From: Hyaloraphidium curvatum
Taxonomy: Eukaryota; Monoblepharomycota; Hyaloraphidiomycetes; Hyaloraphidiales; Hyaloraphidiaceae
Direction of reading: 5' to 3'
DNA: 64,000 nt
Assembly (NCBI GenBank): GCA_025558095.1
Contig: JAIVFI010000017.1
Coordinates: 1 to 64,000 of the forward strand
A model generated the notes under the pieces. It did no database searches. It was not told the DNA's origin and worked only from the letters and a program-made list of their open reading frames with translations. Positions 1 through 8,829 of this stretch are shown here, one piece after another. The translations under genes and the position numbers were made by a program. The number at the start of each line of letters is the position of its first letter. Position 1 is the stretch's first letter.

Positions 1-1122
1 CCTCGCTCCTCTGCACCCCCGCGTGCTGCGTCGTGTCCCTCACCGCGCCCGCCTGCTCGCGGTAGCGGCGCTCGTCCTCGGCCGACCTGCCCGCCGAGGT
101 CTCGCGGACCTGCGTCTCGAGCTGCTGGCGGGCAACCTGGGTGGGCGCGACGACGTGCTCCTGGATCGGCTGAACGCTGCATGGCGGCGGTGGGGATGAG
201 CGGGGGAGGGCGGAAACGGGGTGCGATCAGCGGCGATCGCGGGGCGGCGCCGGCGATGCGAGGCGTACACCTGCTGGATCTCGGGGCGGATGACCTCGCG
301 CTCGACCTCGGGGCGGATCCTGACTTCCTCCCTGTCGGAGTGCACGGACACATCAGCAGCGCACGGAGCTGATGCGCGGGCCCGCACGCCGACCTCTCGC
401 GGATCTCCTCGTGCACGACCGGCGCGCGGACGCGGGTCCTGATTTCCTCGTCCTGCGGGTTACGGAGAAGCCGGAGAATCCTCAAATCAGCCCTGGATCG
501 ACCGATTCGAGCCACGCGGACCCACGGTGTCGACGGCGGTGCGCGACGTGGCGGTCGTCGACGTCTGCCCCAGCACGCCCGCGGTCCCGGTCTGCCCCGT
601 CATGCCCTGCCTGCCGATGCCCTGCTGCCCGGTGATGCCCTGCCCCATGGTCTCGCGTCCGGTGGTCTGCCGGCGCGGCGGAGGTCAGCGGTGCCGAAAG
701 CCCCCGAGGCGTCTGCGCCCACCGAGGTTCCCTGGCCCGCGATGCCTTGTCCCGCGATGCCTTGTCCCGCGATGCCCTGCCCGCCCGTGATGCCCTGCGA
801 GCCCGCGATGCCCTGTCCAGCGGTGGAGGGCTGTCCGGTCTGCGGGGGAAGGTCGGGTAAGCTCCGCCGCCGCGTCGCGTTCCGTGGCTTTCCGCCCACC
901 AGGCCGGTGCCGGTCGTGCCCGTCCCGGCGGCGCGGTTGTCCTGAGGAAGGCGGGGTCAGCTCAGCCGGGGGAGGGAAGTCGCGGCAGCCCACGTAGGTC
1001 GAGGCGGTGGTGCCGGTGCCGGTGGTCACCTCGCCGGCGGCGGGGTCCTTGTGGCCGGGCAGGACGGACTTGATGGCGTCGGCGGCGCGCTGCATGGTGT
1101 CGTTAGGGGAAAGCGGGGGCAA
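1..1122 (-). CDS. Hydrophilic repeat protein, fungal allergen/hydrophilin-like (3' end missing)
   Basis: The gene runs off the left edge of the window. Proposed exons: 1122-994, 941-900, 839-723, 666-526, 452-394, 331-269 and 176-1, all with GT-AG borders that keep frame. The start may instead be the ATG at 1095, giving MQRAADAIKSVLPG. The middle is a Gly/Gln-rich stretch of GQGIAG-type units. It is followed by charged repeats such as RPEVEREVIRPEIQQ and VVQPIQEHVVAPTQV, and then by QQLETQVRETSAG. I recall this alternation of acidic/basic residues with the (E)VIRPEI theme from abundant soluble fungal proteins annotated as allergens or stress hydrophilins. No catalytic domain, signal peptide or membrane segment is visible. 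Six introns within 1.1 kb is dense even for this window. The family assignment rests on memory of the repeat style, so the function is unknown. Confidence 0.6.
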
Positions 1123-1320
1123 GTCGGTGTGTGGTGAGCGGTAGGTTCGTTGTTTGCGGTTGCGTTTGCGCAGGCGAGCGGTGACGGTGCGCTGTCGACA
1201 AGCGCTGACGTGGCCTCAGGGCTTCGAGGACCCCGCGCACCATCACCGCACCAATTCACCCGCACCTCGCGAACTCAGGCCAACCAGCGCTCGCCCGCAC
1301 CGCCAACCGCAGACGGAAAC

Positions 1321-1993
1321 ATGAAGTTCGCCGCCAAGGTCGCCCTCTTCGCCCTCGCGGCCGCACTGCTCGCCGCGCTCGCCGACGCCGCCCACCCCGG
1401 CGACGGCAAGAGCGTCAACTTCCCCACCGGCACGTGGACCGCCGCCGACGGCAGCACCGGCCCCGCATCAGCCGTGTTCTACCCCAAGAAGTTCCAGTCG
1501 CGCGGCCAGGAGCTCGTCGTGCGCACCGCCTCGCCGCCGCCGCGACACGTCATCCCCTAACTGAACGCCTCGCCCCCCCAGCTCTTCGGCGACATGACCT
1601 TCGACCTCCCCGGCGCCCCCGTGCGCGGTACTCGCGTCAAGCGTCAGCTCACGCAGCCCGTCGCCGTGCCCGCGGCGGTGACGCAGCCTGGCGAAGCATG
1701 CGACATACTCAACCTTGATCTCGGTCCGCTCGACCTCAACCTGCTCGGCCTGCGTGTACGGAAAGCTCGCTTGGATGCAGCACTCCGATTCGAACTCATT
1801 CCTCGTCCCGCGGTTGCAGATCCAGCTCTCCGAGATCAACCTCGACATCACCGCCGTCCCCGGCCCCGGCAACCTCCTCGGCAACCTCCTCTGCGCCGTC
1901 GCCGGCCTCCTCGACAACACCGGCACCGGCGGCGTCCTGCAGCAGATCACCGGCCTGCTCAACCAGATTCTCGGCCTCCTCGGGACCCTCTGA
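1321..1993 (+). CDS. Small secreted protein of unknown function
   Basis: Exons 1321-1518, 1582-1755 and 1820-1993 give about 181 aa. The first donor could also be at 1516. The start is the ATG of MKFAAKVALFALAAALL, a clear signal peptide ending near ADA. The mature part has a conserved-looking block with LNLDLGPLDLNLLGL, then ITAVPGPGNLLGNLLCAV, and the C-terminal LLNQILGLL. I recall short secreted proteins with this GPLDLNLLGL...PGPGNLLGNLLC signature from bacteria and some fungi, without a known role. Unspliced, the frame closes at 1560, so the first intron is needed to reach the conserved part. It is divergent from the hydrophilin-like gene, with about 200 bp between starts. Confidence 0.65.
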
Positions 1994-2078
1994 TCGCAGA
2001 TCGGGAGGGGGAAGGGGCGCCGCGGGTGCGCCCCGTCATCTTGGATGCTTGGAATGTCGAAGAGGAAGACGTCTTTTG

Positions 2079-2220
2079 CAGAAAAGGATCTTTGCTTTGT
2101 ACTTCGTCGTTCAAAAAGCGCGTCGACGCACGTTCTGCCGCCGGACGCCGCACCGAGCGGTCCGATCGTCTCGGAGGGCGCAGGTCCGCCGTCGTTTTCA
2201 AAGCAAAGACCTTCTTCTGT
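2079..2220. repeat. Imperfect inverted repeat
   Basis: Arms at 2079-2099 (CAGAAAAGGATCTTTGCTTTG) and 2199-2220 (its near reverse complement, CAAAGCAAAGACC...) are about 21 nt long with a few mismatches, around a spacer of roughly 100 nt. They lie in the otherwise empty 1994-2841 interval between the secreted protein and the lumazine-fold gene. It could be a small MITE-like remnant or a chance hairpin. Confidence 0.4.
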
Positions 2221-2841
2221 CCGCCGAAGATGACAGTTTGGGCACGCCGTGCTTCCACTCTCGACCATGGAACTTCGAAGTCCCTCGTCTCGTCGGGCTC
2301 TCGAGCAGGCTCGGGCGAAGGCGTCACAGCTTCCTCCCGACGGGCCGCACAGGGTGCCCGTGTATCTCTTCCCGAAGCGACAAAAGATGTCGTGCGAAGT
2401 CTCTTCAGTCGCAACCTGGATTCCGCGTGACGCGCAGAAGCAGTCGGAGACGTGAAGCGGGACGCGCCCCGTTGTTTACTCACCGGTCGCGCTGACGCCA
2501 CTCAGATCCTACGCAGCATGCCGGGGCCCGATCGAATTCTTGGAATCCAGTTGCCGGATGTCCCTGAACGGGTTTACCCTGGCAGCGCTCCTGCGGAACG
2601 TCGCGCGGCCACTACACCGCTTCTTGGTTCTTGCACAATCGGAGATGGAGTCCTTCTTGTGCTTGCGAACATTATCATCGGGTGAGGGGGATTGTAGGTG
2701 GTCTCGTACTAGATTGGCGATATGCACTCTTCGAGAGAGCATCTCTGCGTGCTGCCAGCGATCCGCGTCCCGGTGCCCCCATTTTGCCACCGACGCGATC
2801 CCGCTGACCCGCCCCGAACCTCCGTTGCCGCCTCCAGCGCC

Positions 2842-3666
2842 ATGTTTTCGGGCCGCCCCACGTGCACCGCGACCGTCACCTCGGTCTCCGAATCCGACTC
2901 CGGCACCGCGGTCGCGCTCTCGGGCCTCGCATCGCCCCCGCGCGCCGGCGACGCGGTGCTCCTCGCCGGGATCGCGGGGACCGTCTCGGCGGCGGCGGGC
3001 GGCACCACCGTCGAGATCCCCGCCTCGGAGCACTCGCTCGCGGGTGTTCTGCGCGCCGGGGCCAATGTGAACGTCGAGGTCGGCGGCGGCGCGGGATGGC
3101 ACCTCGTGCGCGGGCGGCCCGACGCGGTGTGCCGCGTGGCGGACGTGCTGGACGCCGGCAAGGGGTTCAAAATCGCCGTCTTGTCTCTGCCCGCCGAGAA
3201 GCACGCCCGCGGGGGGAAGCACGGCAAGCATTCGGGGGACCTGCGGGCCGAGCTGCAGCCCGGGGCGTACGTCGCCGTCGACGGCGTCGCGCTGTGCGCC
3301 ATCTCCGCGGACCACGAGGCCGGGACCGTCGCCGTTGCGCTGTCGCCCGAGACGTGCCACGGTACCACCCTGGGGAAGCTGGAGAAGGGCGGGGAGGTCG
3401 CGCTCGAGTGCGACGCGGTGGCAAGGCACGTGAGGGAGGAGCTGTCCGCCCCATCCGAAGAGGAAGGCGGCGACGCGAGGGACAAGGAGGGCAAGAGCGG
3501 GGCGAAAGAGAAGAAGGTGCAGGCTACGGCGCTGGAGAAGCTCGCGAGGGACCTGGTCAAGGGGAGCGCGTCGGCCGCCGAGGGCGTGGTCGCGGCGATC
3601 GCCGTCAAGATGGTCAAGAAGCTGGTGCAGTCCGGGCTGCAGGAGGCGCTCAAGGGGAAGCTGTGA
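2842..3666 (+). CDS. Riboflavin synthase-like protein (two lumazine-binding barrels)
   Basis: A single exon of 274 aa. The start is the ATG giving MFSG, matching the MFTG opening typical of riboflavin synthase alpha chains; in-frame ATGs further upstream add only low-complexity residues. Two barrel-like halves are visible. The first spans about residues 1-95. The second, about 130-210, contains YVAVDGVALC and, further on, TTLGKLEKGGEVALECDAVA, close to the family's second-domain pattern VAVDGVSLTV...TTLG.L..GD.VNLE.D..AKYV. The first half lacks the usual GIVEEIG helix and substrate-contact pattern. A Lys/Glu-rich linker and a C-terminal amphipathic helix follow, which normal riboflavin synthases (about 200-240 aa) lack. 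It may be a diverged synthase or a non-catalytic flavin/lumazine-binding relative. Confidence 0.6.
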   Translation: MFSGRPTCTATVTSVSESDSGTAVALSGLASPPRAGDAVLLAGIAGTVSAAAGGTTVEIPASEHSLAGVLRAGANVNVEVGGGAGWHLVRGRPDAVCRVADVLDAGKGFKIAVLSLPAEKHARGGKHGKHSGDLRAELQPGAYVAVDGVALCAISADHEAGTVAVALSPETCHGTTLGKLEKGGEVALECDAVARHVREELSAPSEEEGGDARDKEGKSGAKEKKVQATALEKLARDLVKGSASAAEGVVAAIAVKMVKKLVQSGLQEALKGKL

Positions 3667-3809
3667 AGGGTGGGGAGGAGAGCGATCGGACGGAGGCGTG
3701 CCATCGGGTGGACGGAAGCGCATCGACCGACGGGAGGTGCCAGAGCAAACGATCCTTGAATTTCGCTGTACAAGACGCTTGGTCTCCACCTCCTGCTCCT
3801 CCTGGCCAC

Positions 3810-4922
3810 CTACGCGCAGTAGCTCCCGTTGACCGCCGACCCGTCCGCCCTCGTCTGGCTCGGCACCGGGCAGCTCACCCCGTCCGGGCTCGCGTACGAA
3901 ACGATCGCGTACCCCGCGTTACCCCCGTGGATCGGTCCGTCGTTCTGCGGGTCCTTGGTCCCGAACCCCCCGGCGCCGGCGCCGTAGGGCGGCACCGCGA
4001 CGCCGGTGGGAACGAACGCGCAGGCGCCTTGGCCGCCGGTGTTCCACCCGTACGAGAAGTTGGGCTCGCCGGGGGCGCCGTCGGTGCGCGCGGCGCCGCC
4101 CTTGCCGCCGTTGGTGCCGCCGGTGCCGCCCCACGGGTAGGGCTGGCCAGAGGTCATGTAGTAGTATAGGGGCTGGGGCGGGGAGCCGCCGCCGCTGCCG
4201 AACCCGCCGCCGTTGCCGGCCTTGCACGACGTCTGCGAGCCTTGGGCGCCCTGGCCGCCCGCGCCGCCGGGGCCGGCGGGGTAGTGGTTCGGCGGGTCCT
4301 CGCCCTGCCCGCCGTTCCACTGCGTACCGGGCTGGCCGTGTCCCCCGTGCGCGCCGCCGATCCGCGGGCCGGCGCTCTCCCCGCCCGCGCCGCCCGAATC
4401 CTTGTCCGCCGCGCCTCCCCCTCCCCCGTAGGCACCGGCGCCCCCACCCCCCCCGCCGGCGTAGCACGTCAGCGCCTTGTTGGGGTCTTGGTCCTTGCCC
4501 GACGCGGTGCACTGCACGTTGCCCGCGCCGCCGCCGCCGCCCACGGTCACGGTGATCGGGGTGCCGGGGGGCAGCGTGATCCCGGTGTAGCTTCTGTAGG
4601 CGCCGTCGGTGCCGGACCAGCCGACCGAGGGGTCGGTCGACTGGATGCCGCCGTGGCCGCCGGCGGCGTAGAGGTGCGTCGAGCCAAAGTCGAGGGCCGT
4701 GGAGCCGCCGCCGCCTCCGCGTCCGTTGGTCGACGAGCCGCCGCCGCCGCCGCCGACAAGCACGACGTCGACGGCGAGGGAGTTGTTGAGCGTGAAGGTC
4801 AGCTGCGTGGCGATGTTGGCGAAGCAGACGAGCGTCGGCTGCGAGATGGGCACGGCGGCGGAGAGGGGCAGCGCCGCGAGGAGCGCCGCGAGGGCGGCGC
4901 GGGTCTTGCGCGTGGGTGACAT
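3810..4922 (-). CDS. Secreted glycine-rich protein, copy 1
   Basis: A single exon of 370 aa with signal peptide MSPTRKTRAALAALLAALPLSAA. An N-terminal conserved segment (LVCFANIATQLTFTLNNSLAVDVVLVGGGGGG) leads into a glycine-rich core with the motifs GGGGGSTALDFGSTHLYAAG and ITVTVGGGGGAGN. The tail GNAGYAIVSYASPDGVSCPV, with regularly placed cysteines, ends in GSYCA. The core resembles the glycine-rich domain of ALK/LTK-type and bacterial surface proteins (established family style; the exact match is inference). It is a close paralogue of the gene starting at 5235, head to head with it. Likely a cell-wall or extracellular matrix protein. No membrane anchor is seen. Confidence 0.75.
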   Translation of the reverse strand: MSPTRKTRAALAALLAALPLSAAVPISQPTLVCFANIATQLTFTLNNSLAVDVVLVGGGGGGSSTNGRGGGGGSTALDFGSTHLYAAGGHGGIQSTDPSVGWSGTDGAYRSYTGITLPPGTPITVTVGGGGGAGNVQCTASGKDQDPNKALTCYAGGGGGGAGAYGGGGGAADKDSGGAGGESAGPRIGGAHGGHGQPGTQWNGGQGEDPPNHYPAGPGGAGGQGAQGSQTSCKAGNGGGFGSGGGSPPQPLYYYMTSGQPYPWGGTGGTNGGKGGAARTDGAPGEPNFSYGWNTGGQGACAFVPTGVAVPPYGAGAGGFGTKDPQNDGPIHGGNAGYAIVSYASPDGVSCPVPSQTRADGSAVNGSYCA

Positions 4923-5234
4923 TCGGGGTGCTCCGGGGTGTGCCGGTCGCGGGAGGGAACGAATAGTCGAGTTTGAAGTGTCTTTGCCGTCGGTGCCCTT
5001 ATCGCTTCAACCTCCCCGCTTTTGAATCGCGTAAATGCCGTGCGGGCCATTGGGGGACGGGGCTCGGTTCCAAGGAAGGTCGGCTGTGCGGCTCCGCCAC
5101 CTGCCGCGTCCCCCACAGGTTCTTGCGCGGTTCTCGCGCGGGCATTCTGGCGATTCAAAATCCGTCTGCACCGCCAAAATGTCCGGCATCGGTAGCCTCA
5201 TCGTCGACCTCGAACGACAGTACCCAGACGCGCT
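4923..5234. promoter_or_regulatory. Shared divergent promoter of the glycine-rich pair
   Basis: A 312-bp interval between the start codons of two paralogous secreted proteins on opposite strands. It must carry both promoters. It includes an ATTGG/CCAAT-type pentamer near 5048. No TATA box is obvious. The role is inferred from position only. Confidence 0.45.
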
Positions 5235-6428
5235 ATGCGCTTCCCCCGCGACGTCTCCCTCCCGGCCCTCGCGGCCCTCGCCTGCCTCTCCCTCGCCCCC
5301 CTCCCCGCCTCCTCGGCCCCACTCGGCGCACGCCAGCAGCAGTCCTCGCAGCTCCTCTGCGTCGCCAACATCGCCACCCAGGTCACCTTCACCCTCGACG
5401 CACCGCTGGTCGTCAGCGCGACGCTCGTGGGAGGCGGCGGCGGCGGCTCGGGGTACAACGGCCGCGGGGGCGGCGGCGGGTCCACCGCGATCGATTTCGG
5501 GACCACCCACCTGTACGCTGCGGGGGGGCACGGCGGCTACTCGGCCAGCGACAAGCGCAACGACTGGAACGGCTACCCGGGCGAGACGGTACACCAGACC
5601 GGACTGCAACTGCCCGCGGGCGTCAACATCACCGTCACCGTCGGGGGCGGCGGCGGGGCCGGCAACGACTTTTGCACAGGGACCAAGGGGTACCCGTGCC
5701 CGATGGGGGGCGGCGGGGGCGGCGCGGGGGCCTACGGCGGAGGAGGGGGCGCCGGCAAGGGCGGTTCGGACTCGGGCGGCGCCGGGGGTGAGAGCGCCGG
5801 TCCCAAGAAGGGCGGCTCCCACGGCGGCCACGGCGACCCCGGGGTGCAGTGGGCCGGAGGCAAGGGCGAGAACACGGGCTCCAAGAACTGCGACCAGTCG
5901 CTCGACAAGGACGGGCACAACCAGGCGTCGAACTGCGGCGGCGACGGCGGCTCCTTCTTCCTCGGCTCGCAGCTGGCCGACACAGCCGGCTCGGGCGGGG
6001 GCTTCGGCTCGGGAGGCGGCAGCTCGGCGCGGCAGTACGTCTACGGCAACGACCCCTGGGACACGTCCTACTACCCCTACGGAGGGGTTGGGGGCAGCAA
6101 CGGCTCGAATGGCGGCCCCGCCCGCACCGGCGCCTCCAACTCTGCCGGCTACGCCACCGGCCCCGACCTTTCTGGCAAGGGTGCTTGCTCGTTCCCCCCC
6201 GGCCTCTCGGGGGCGGTCCCCTCGGCCGCGGGCCAGGGCGGGAGGGGGACGGATCCCGAGATCGGCGCGCTGGGCGGCGTCGGGGAGAACCCCGGGCACG
6301 GCACCGTCAGCGCGGGGAACGCGGGGTACGCGACCATCGCGTATGCGAGCCCGGACGGGGTGAGCTGCCCGGTGCCGAGCCAGACGCGGGACGACGGGTC
6401 GGCGGTGGACGGGAGCTACTGCGTGTAG
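5235..6428 (+). CDS. Secreted glycine-rich protein, copy 2
   Basis: A single exon of 397 aa with signal peptide MRFPRDVSLPALAALACLSL and cleavage near SSA. It shares the N-terminal block LLCVANIATQVTFTLDAPLV, the core motif GGGGGSTAIDFGTTHLYAAG, the VNITVTVGGGGGAGN segment and the tail AGYATIAYASPDGVSCPV...GSYCV with copy 1. The two are clearly duplicates despite different lengths of the glycine-rich middle. Pairs of Cys flank the tail. It is probably extracellular. Function is not known beyond a structural guess. Confidence 0.75.
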   Translation: MRFPRDVSLPALAALACLSLAPLPASSAPLGARQQQSSQLLCVANIATQVTFTLDAPLVVSATLVGGGGGGSGYNGRGGGGGSTAIDFGTTHLYAAGGHGGYSASDKRNDWNGYPGETVHQTGLQLPAGVNITVTVGGGGGAGNDFCTGTKGYPCPMGGGGGGAGAYGGGGGAGKGGSDSGGAGGESAGPKKGGSHGGHGDPGVQWAGGKGENTGSKNCDQSLDKDGHNQASNCGGDGGSFFLGSQLADTAGSGGGFGSGGGSSARQYVYGNDPWDTSYYPYGGVGGSNGSNGGPARTGASNSAGYATGPDLSGKGACSFPPGLSGAVPSAAGQGGRGTDPEIGALGGVGENPGHGTVSAGNAGYATIAYASPDGVSCPVPSQTRDDGSAVDGSYCV

Positions 6429-7267
6429 GGTGAACGAGTGTGTGGATCTTCTTACATCCAATGTCTTCCTTTCGTTATGGTTGCCTTCTGCATTCCTCCC
6501 TGGCCCCTCTATGGGGAGTCCGCACGCTTTGGCTCCCGCTGTTGAATGGTGGTGTTTGGAAGCGCGGACGTCAATACGTCGAGTCCAGCTGCCTGTGATC
6601 CCGCTGCGGGCCTCTCGCATTCCTCTGCACACCCCCAGCACGGGCCTGCACACGCACTGCACCGTCACCGCGACCCCCGTGGCCCGGAGCACCGTCCGCC
6701 TACGAAACACTTGGCGACACCCGTCCTCTTCGTGCCTCGTACCCTCGTCCACCAGCTCCCGGCTGCCGCCCGACCCTCCGCCCTATTCCGCGCCGCCCGC
6801 GGGCGCGCAGGTTCCCCTGTGGGCAGGGCGTGCGCGGGCTTCCGGACGGCACGTCCCCGAGGGATCGGCGGCTTCTTTCCAAGGTGACGATGGAGTTCCG
6901 GAGCAAATCCACGCGTCCGTTGCCGGGGCTGGAAGCGGGACCGCCGGCCGGCACCGTCTGCGGTCGGGCCTTATCTGCGGACGAGCGGACGAGGCCGGGA
7001 CCGGTCCCTTGCCACTGCGCAGCTTCGAAGCTTCGAAACGGGCCGGGGCCGGGGCGGCGGGGCGCCGCATCGCCCCAACAGGGAGGTCCAGAGCCGCTTT
7101 GTTCGCCTCTCGTGCACCTGCACTGATCTGCCGACGCGCGGTCCGCTCGGGATCGCGGGGATGCTGTGTGGAGGCCTAGGGACCATCAGCTCACCAGCCC
7201 TTCCCACCCCCTTCCGTCATCGTCCGTCCCTCGTCATCGCCGCGCGCCGTTTCCCCCCGCTCCCACG
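6429..7267. other. Intergenic, no gene seen
   Basis: An 839-bp interval carrying the 3' flank of the glycine-rich gene and the upstream region of the BTB gene. It holds a perfect 14-bp palindrome TTCGAAGCTTCGAA at about 7024-7037, whose centre GAAGCTTC resembles a two-unit heat-shock element. Long open frames here are GC-driven and lack domain signal. Confidence 0.5.
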
Positions 7268-8287
7268 ATGGCCGCGCCCGCCTCCCCCGACGGCAGCCAG
7301 CCCGACTTTTTCGTGCCGCCGCGCATGCCGCTCGGCGAGGTCGTGGGGGCCGCCGACGGCCGGGTGCCCGGCTCGGGCCTCGCGTCGCCGCCGGCGACCC
7401 CCGCGCCCATGTCGCCCGAAGCGGACCCCGAGCCCGAGAGTTTCGACATCGGGCGCATTTCCCCGGACGTGCTGATCGTTGCCGGCCGCCGCGGCGGCGC
7501 CCGCGCGAGCTTCCGGGTGCACAGCCAGGTCGCCGCGGCCGCCTCAGACTTCCTGGGCGGGCTGCTGGCCGGCGGCGCCCACCGCGTCGAGGTCGACGCC
7601 GACCCCGCGGCCTTCCGGCTGCTGCTGCGGTGGGCGTACCACGACGCCGAGCTCGTCGTCGAGCACCTCCCCGCCGACCGGCTCGGCGGCCTGCTGCACC
7701 TCGCCGAACGCCTCGGCGCGCCCGCGCTGCACGCGCAGATCGCCCGCGCGATCGACGCCGCCGTCGACGCCGCGCTGGCCGCCGCCCGCCCGCCCGACGG
7801 CTTCTGGGCGCTGTACCTGCTCGCCGTCGAGCACGGCCTCGAGCGGCCCGCGTTCCGCGCAGGCCCGCTGCTGGCGGCGCAGGACCGCGCGACGTTCGAG
7901 CGCGTCCTGGGCCGCGTGGAGATGCTGGACCCCGCCGTGGCGTCGCTGCTCGAGCGCGACCGCAGGCGCATGCTGGAGCGCCGCGTCGAGGTGCTGGAGA
8001 AGCGCCACGCGCTCGCGCTCGAGTTTGGCGGCGCCGCGGACGACAGCGTGCACTACTTCCTCGAGACCGCGGACGACGAGGAGCTGATGCGGCACGGGGC
8101 GAGCGTGCTGCGGTCCGCCGCCCCGGCGCAGTGGGCCATCCACGCGCCCGGGATCGGCCACGGGCAGCCGGTCACGCACGCCCACGGGGGTAGCACGGGC
8201 AGCCTGCGGGGGGATGGGCCGCACGGGAGGTCGGAGAGGCAGCGCACCGTGTCTTTCGCGCTGCCGGAGGAGGGGCACGGAATCTGA
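7268..8287 (+). CDS. BTB/POZ domain protein
   Basis: A single exon of 339 aa. The start is the ATG of MAAPASPDGSQPDFFVPP; upstream in-frame sequence is unconvincing. After an acidic Pro-rich leader, a BTB fold spans about residues 60-165: SPDVLIVAG, then FRVHSQVAAAASDFLGGLL, then VEVDADPAAFRLLLRWAYHD and LADRLGGLLHLAERLGAPAL-like helices. The segment after it resembles the helical BACK-type region seen in fungal BTB proteins. A coiled stretch (ERRVEVLEKRHALALEF) and a polar C-terminus follow. Such proteins usually act as adaptors, for example for Cul3 ubiquitin ligases, but no Kelch, MATH or zinc-finger partner is present, so the target is unknown. Confidence 0.7.
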   Translation: MAAPASPDGSQPDFFVPPRMPLGEVVGAADGRVPGSGLASPPATPAPMSPEADPEPESFDIGRISPDVLIVAGRRGGARASFRVHSQVAAAASDFLGGLLAGGAHRVEVDADPAAFRLLLRWAYHDAELVVEHLPADRLGGLLHLAERLGAPALHAQIARAIDAAVDAALAAARPPDGFWALYLLAVEHGLERPAFRAGPLLAAQDRATFERVLGRVEMLDPAVASLLERDRRRMLERRVEVLEKRHALALEFGGAADDSVHYFLETADDEELMRHGASVLRSAAPAQWAIHAPGIGHGQPVTHAHGGSTGSLRGDGPHGRSERQRTVSFALPEEGHGI

Positions 8288-8829
8288 TGATCTGCGGGGA
8301 TGCTGGGGTGGGGCGGCGGTTGACTGCGGGACGGTCTTGCCGGGCAGGCGGAGAGAGATTGTTATGTAGGCCTCGTTGGAAAGCGGTTGATGATGTAGAG
8401 CTCGTTGATTTCGAGCTGTTGGACCTTCCTGACTGTTCCGTGCCTTGGCCTGTGATCCGAGTTCCAAGGCGCTGTGATTTGAGCTTTAAGGTGTCTGACC
8501 GCGGCGCAGCCCGTGGTGTCGGGGCCGATGCCGCCGCTTCCGCACGTCGGGGCCGTTACTGCGCGCCCATGTAGCGCCGGTACAGGTTGGCCCGAGCGTT
8601 CACGGCGGATGCAGGCGACCTTGTTGGGGGTGCGTACCCAGCGATGTCTGGACGCGACCGCGGTCCGCGGGAGCTTATTTCGGACGGGCCTCGAAGGACC
8701 GGGATGATCTGGATCGGATGCGTCAGCTAGGCGTCACCGCCTGCACACCGGATTCGGTTCCAATCCTCCATTGATCCAGCGAAAGATTCGTACATCGTTC
8801 TGCCCTTCCCGAGTCCATGCGCCCGGCCA
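8288..8829. other. Intergenic between convergent genes
   Basis: A 542-bp interval holding the 3' flanks of the BTB gene and the ING gene, which converge here. No tRNA, repeat or coding signal could be supported. Confidence 0.5.

Noticed and set aside
8700..8775. tRNA-like B-box GGTTCCAATCC
   Set aside because: No matching A-box, acceptor stem or T-stem pairing.
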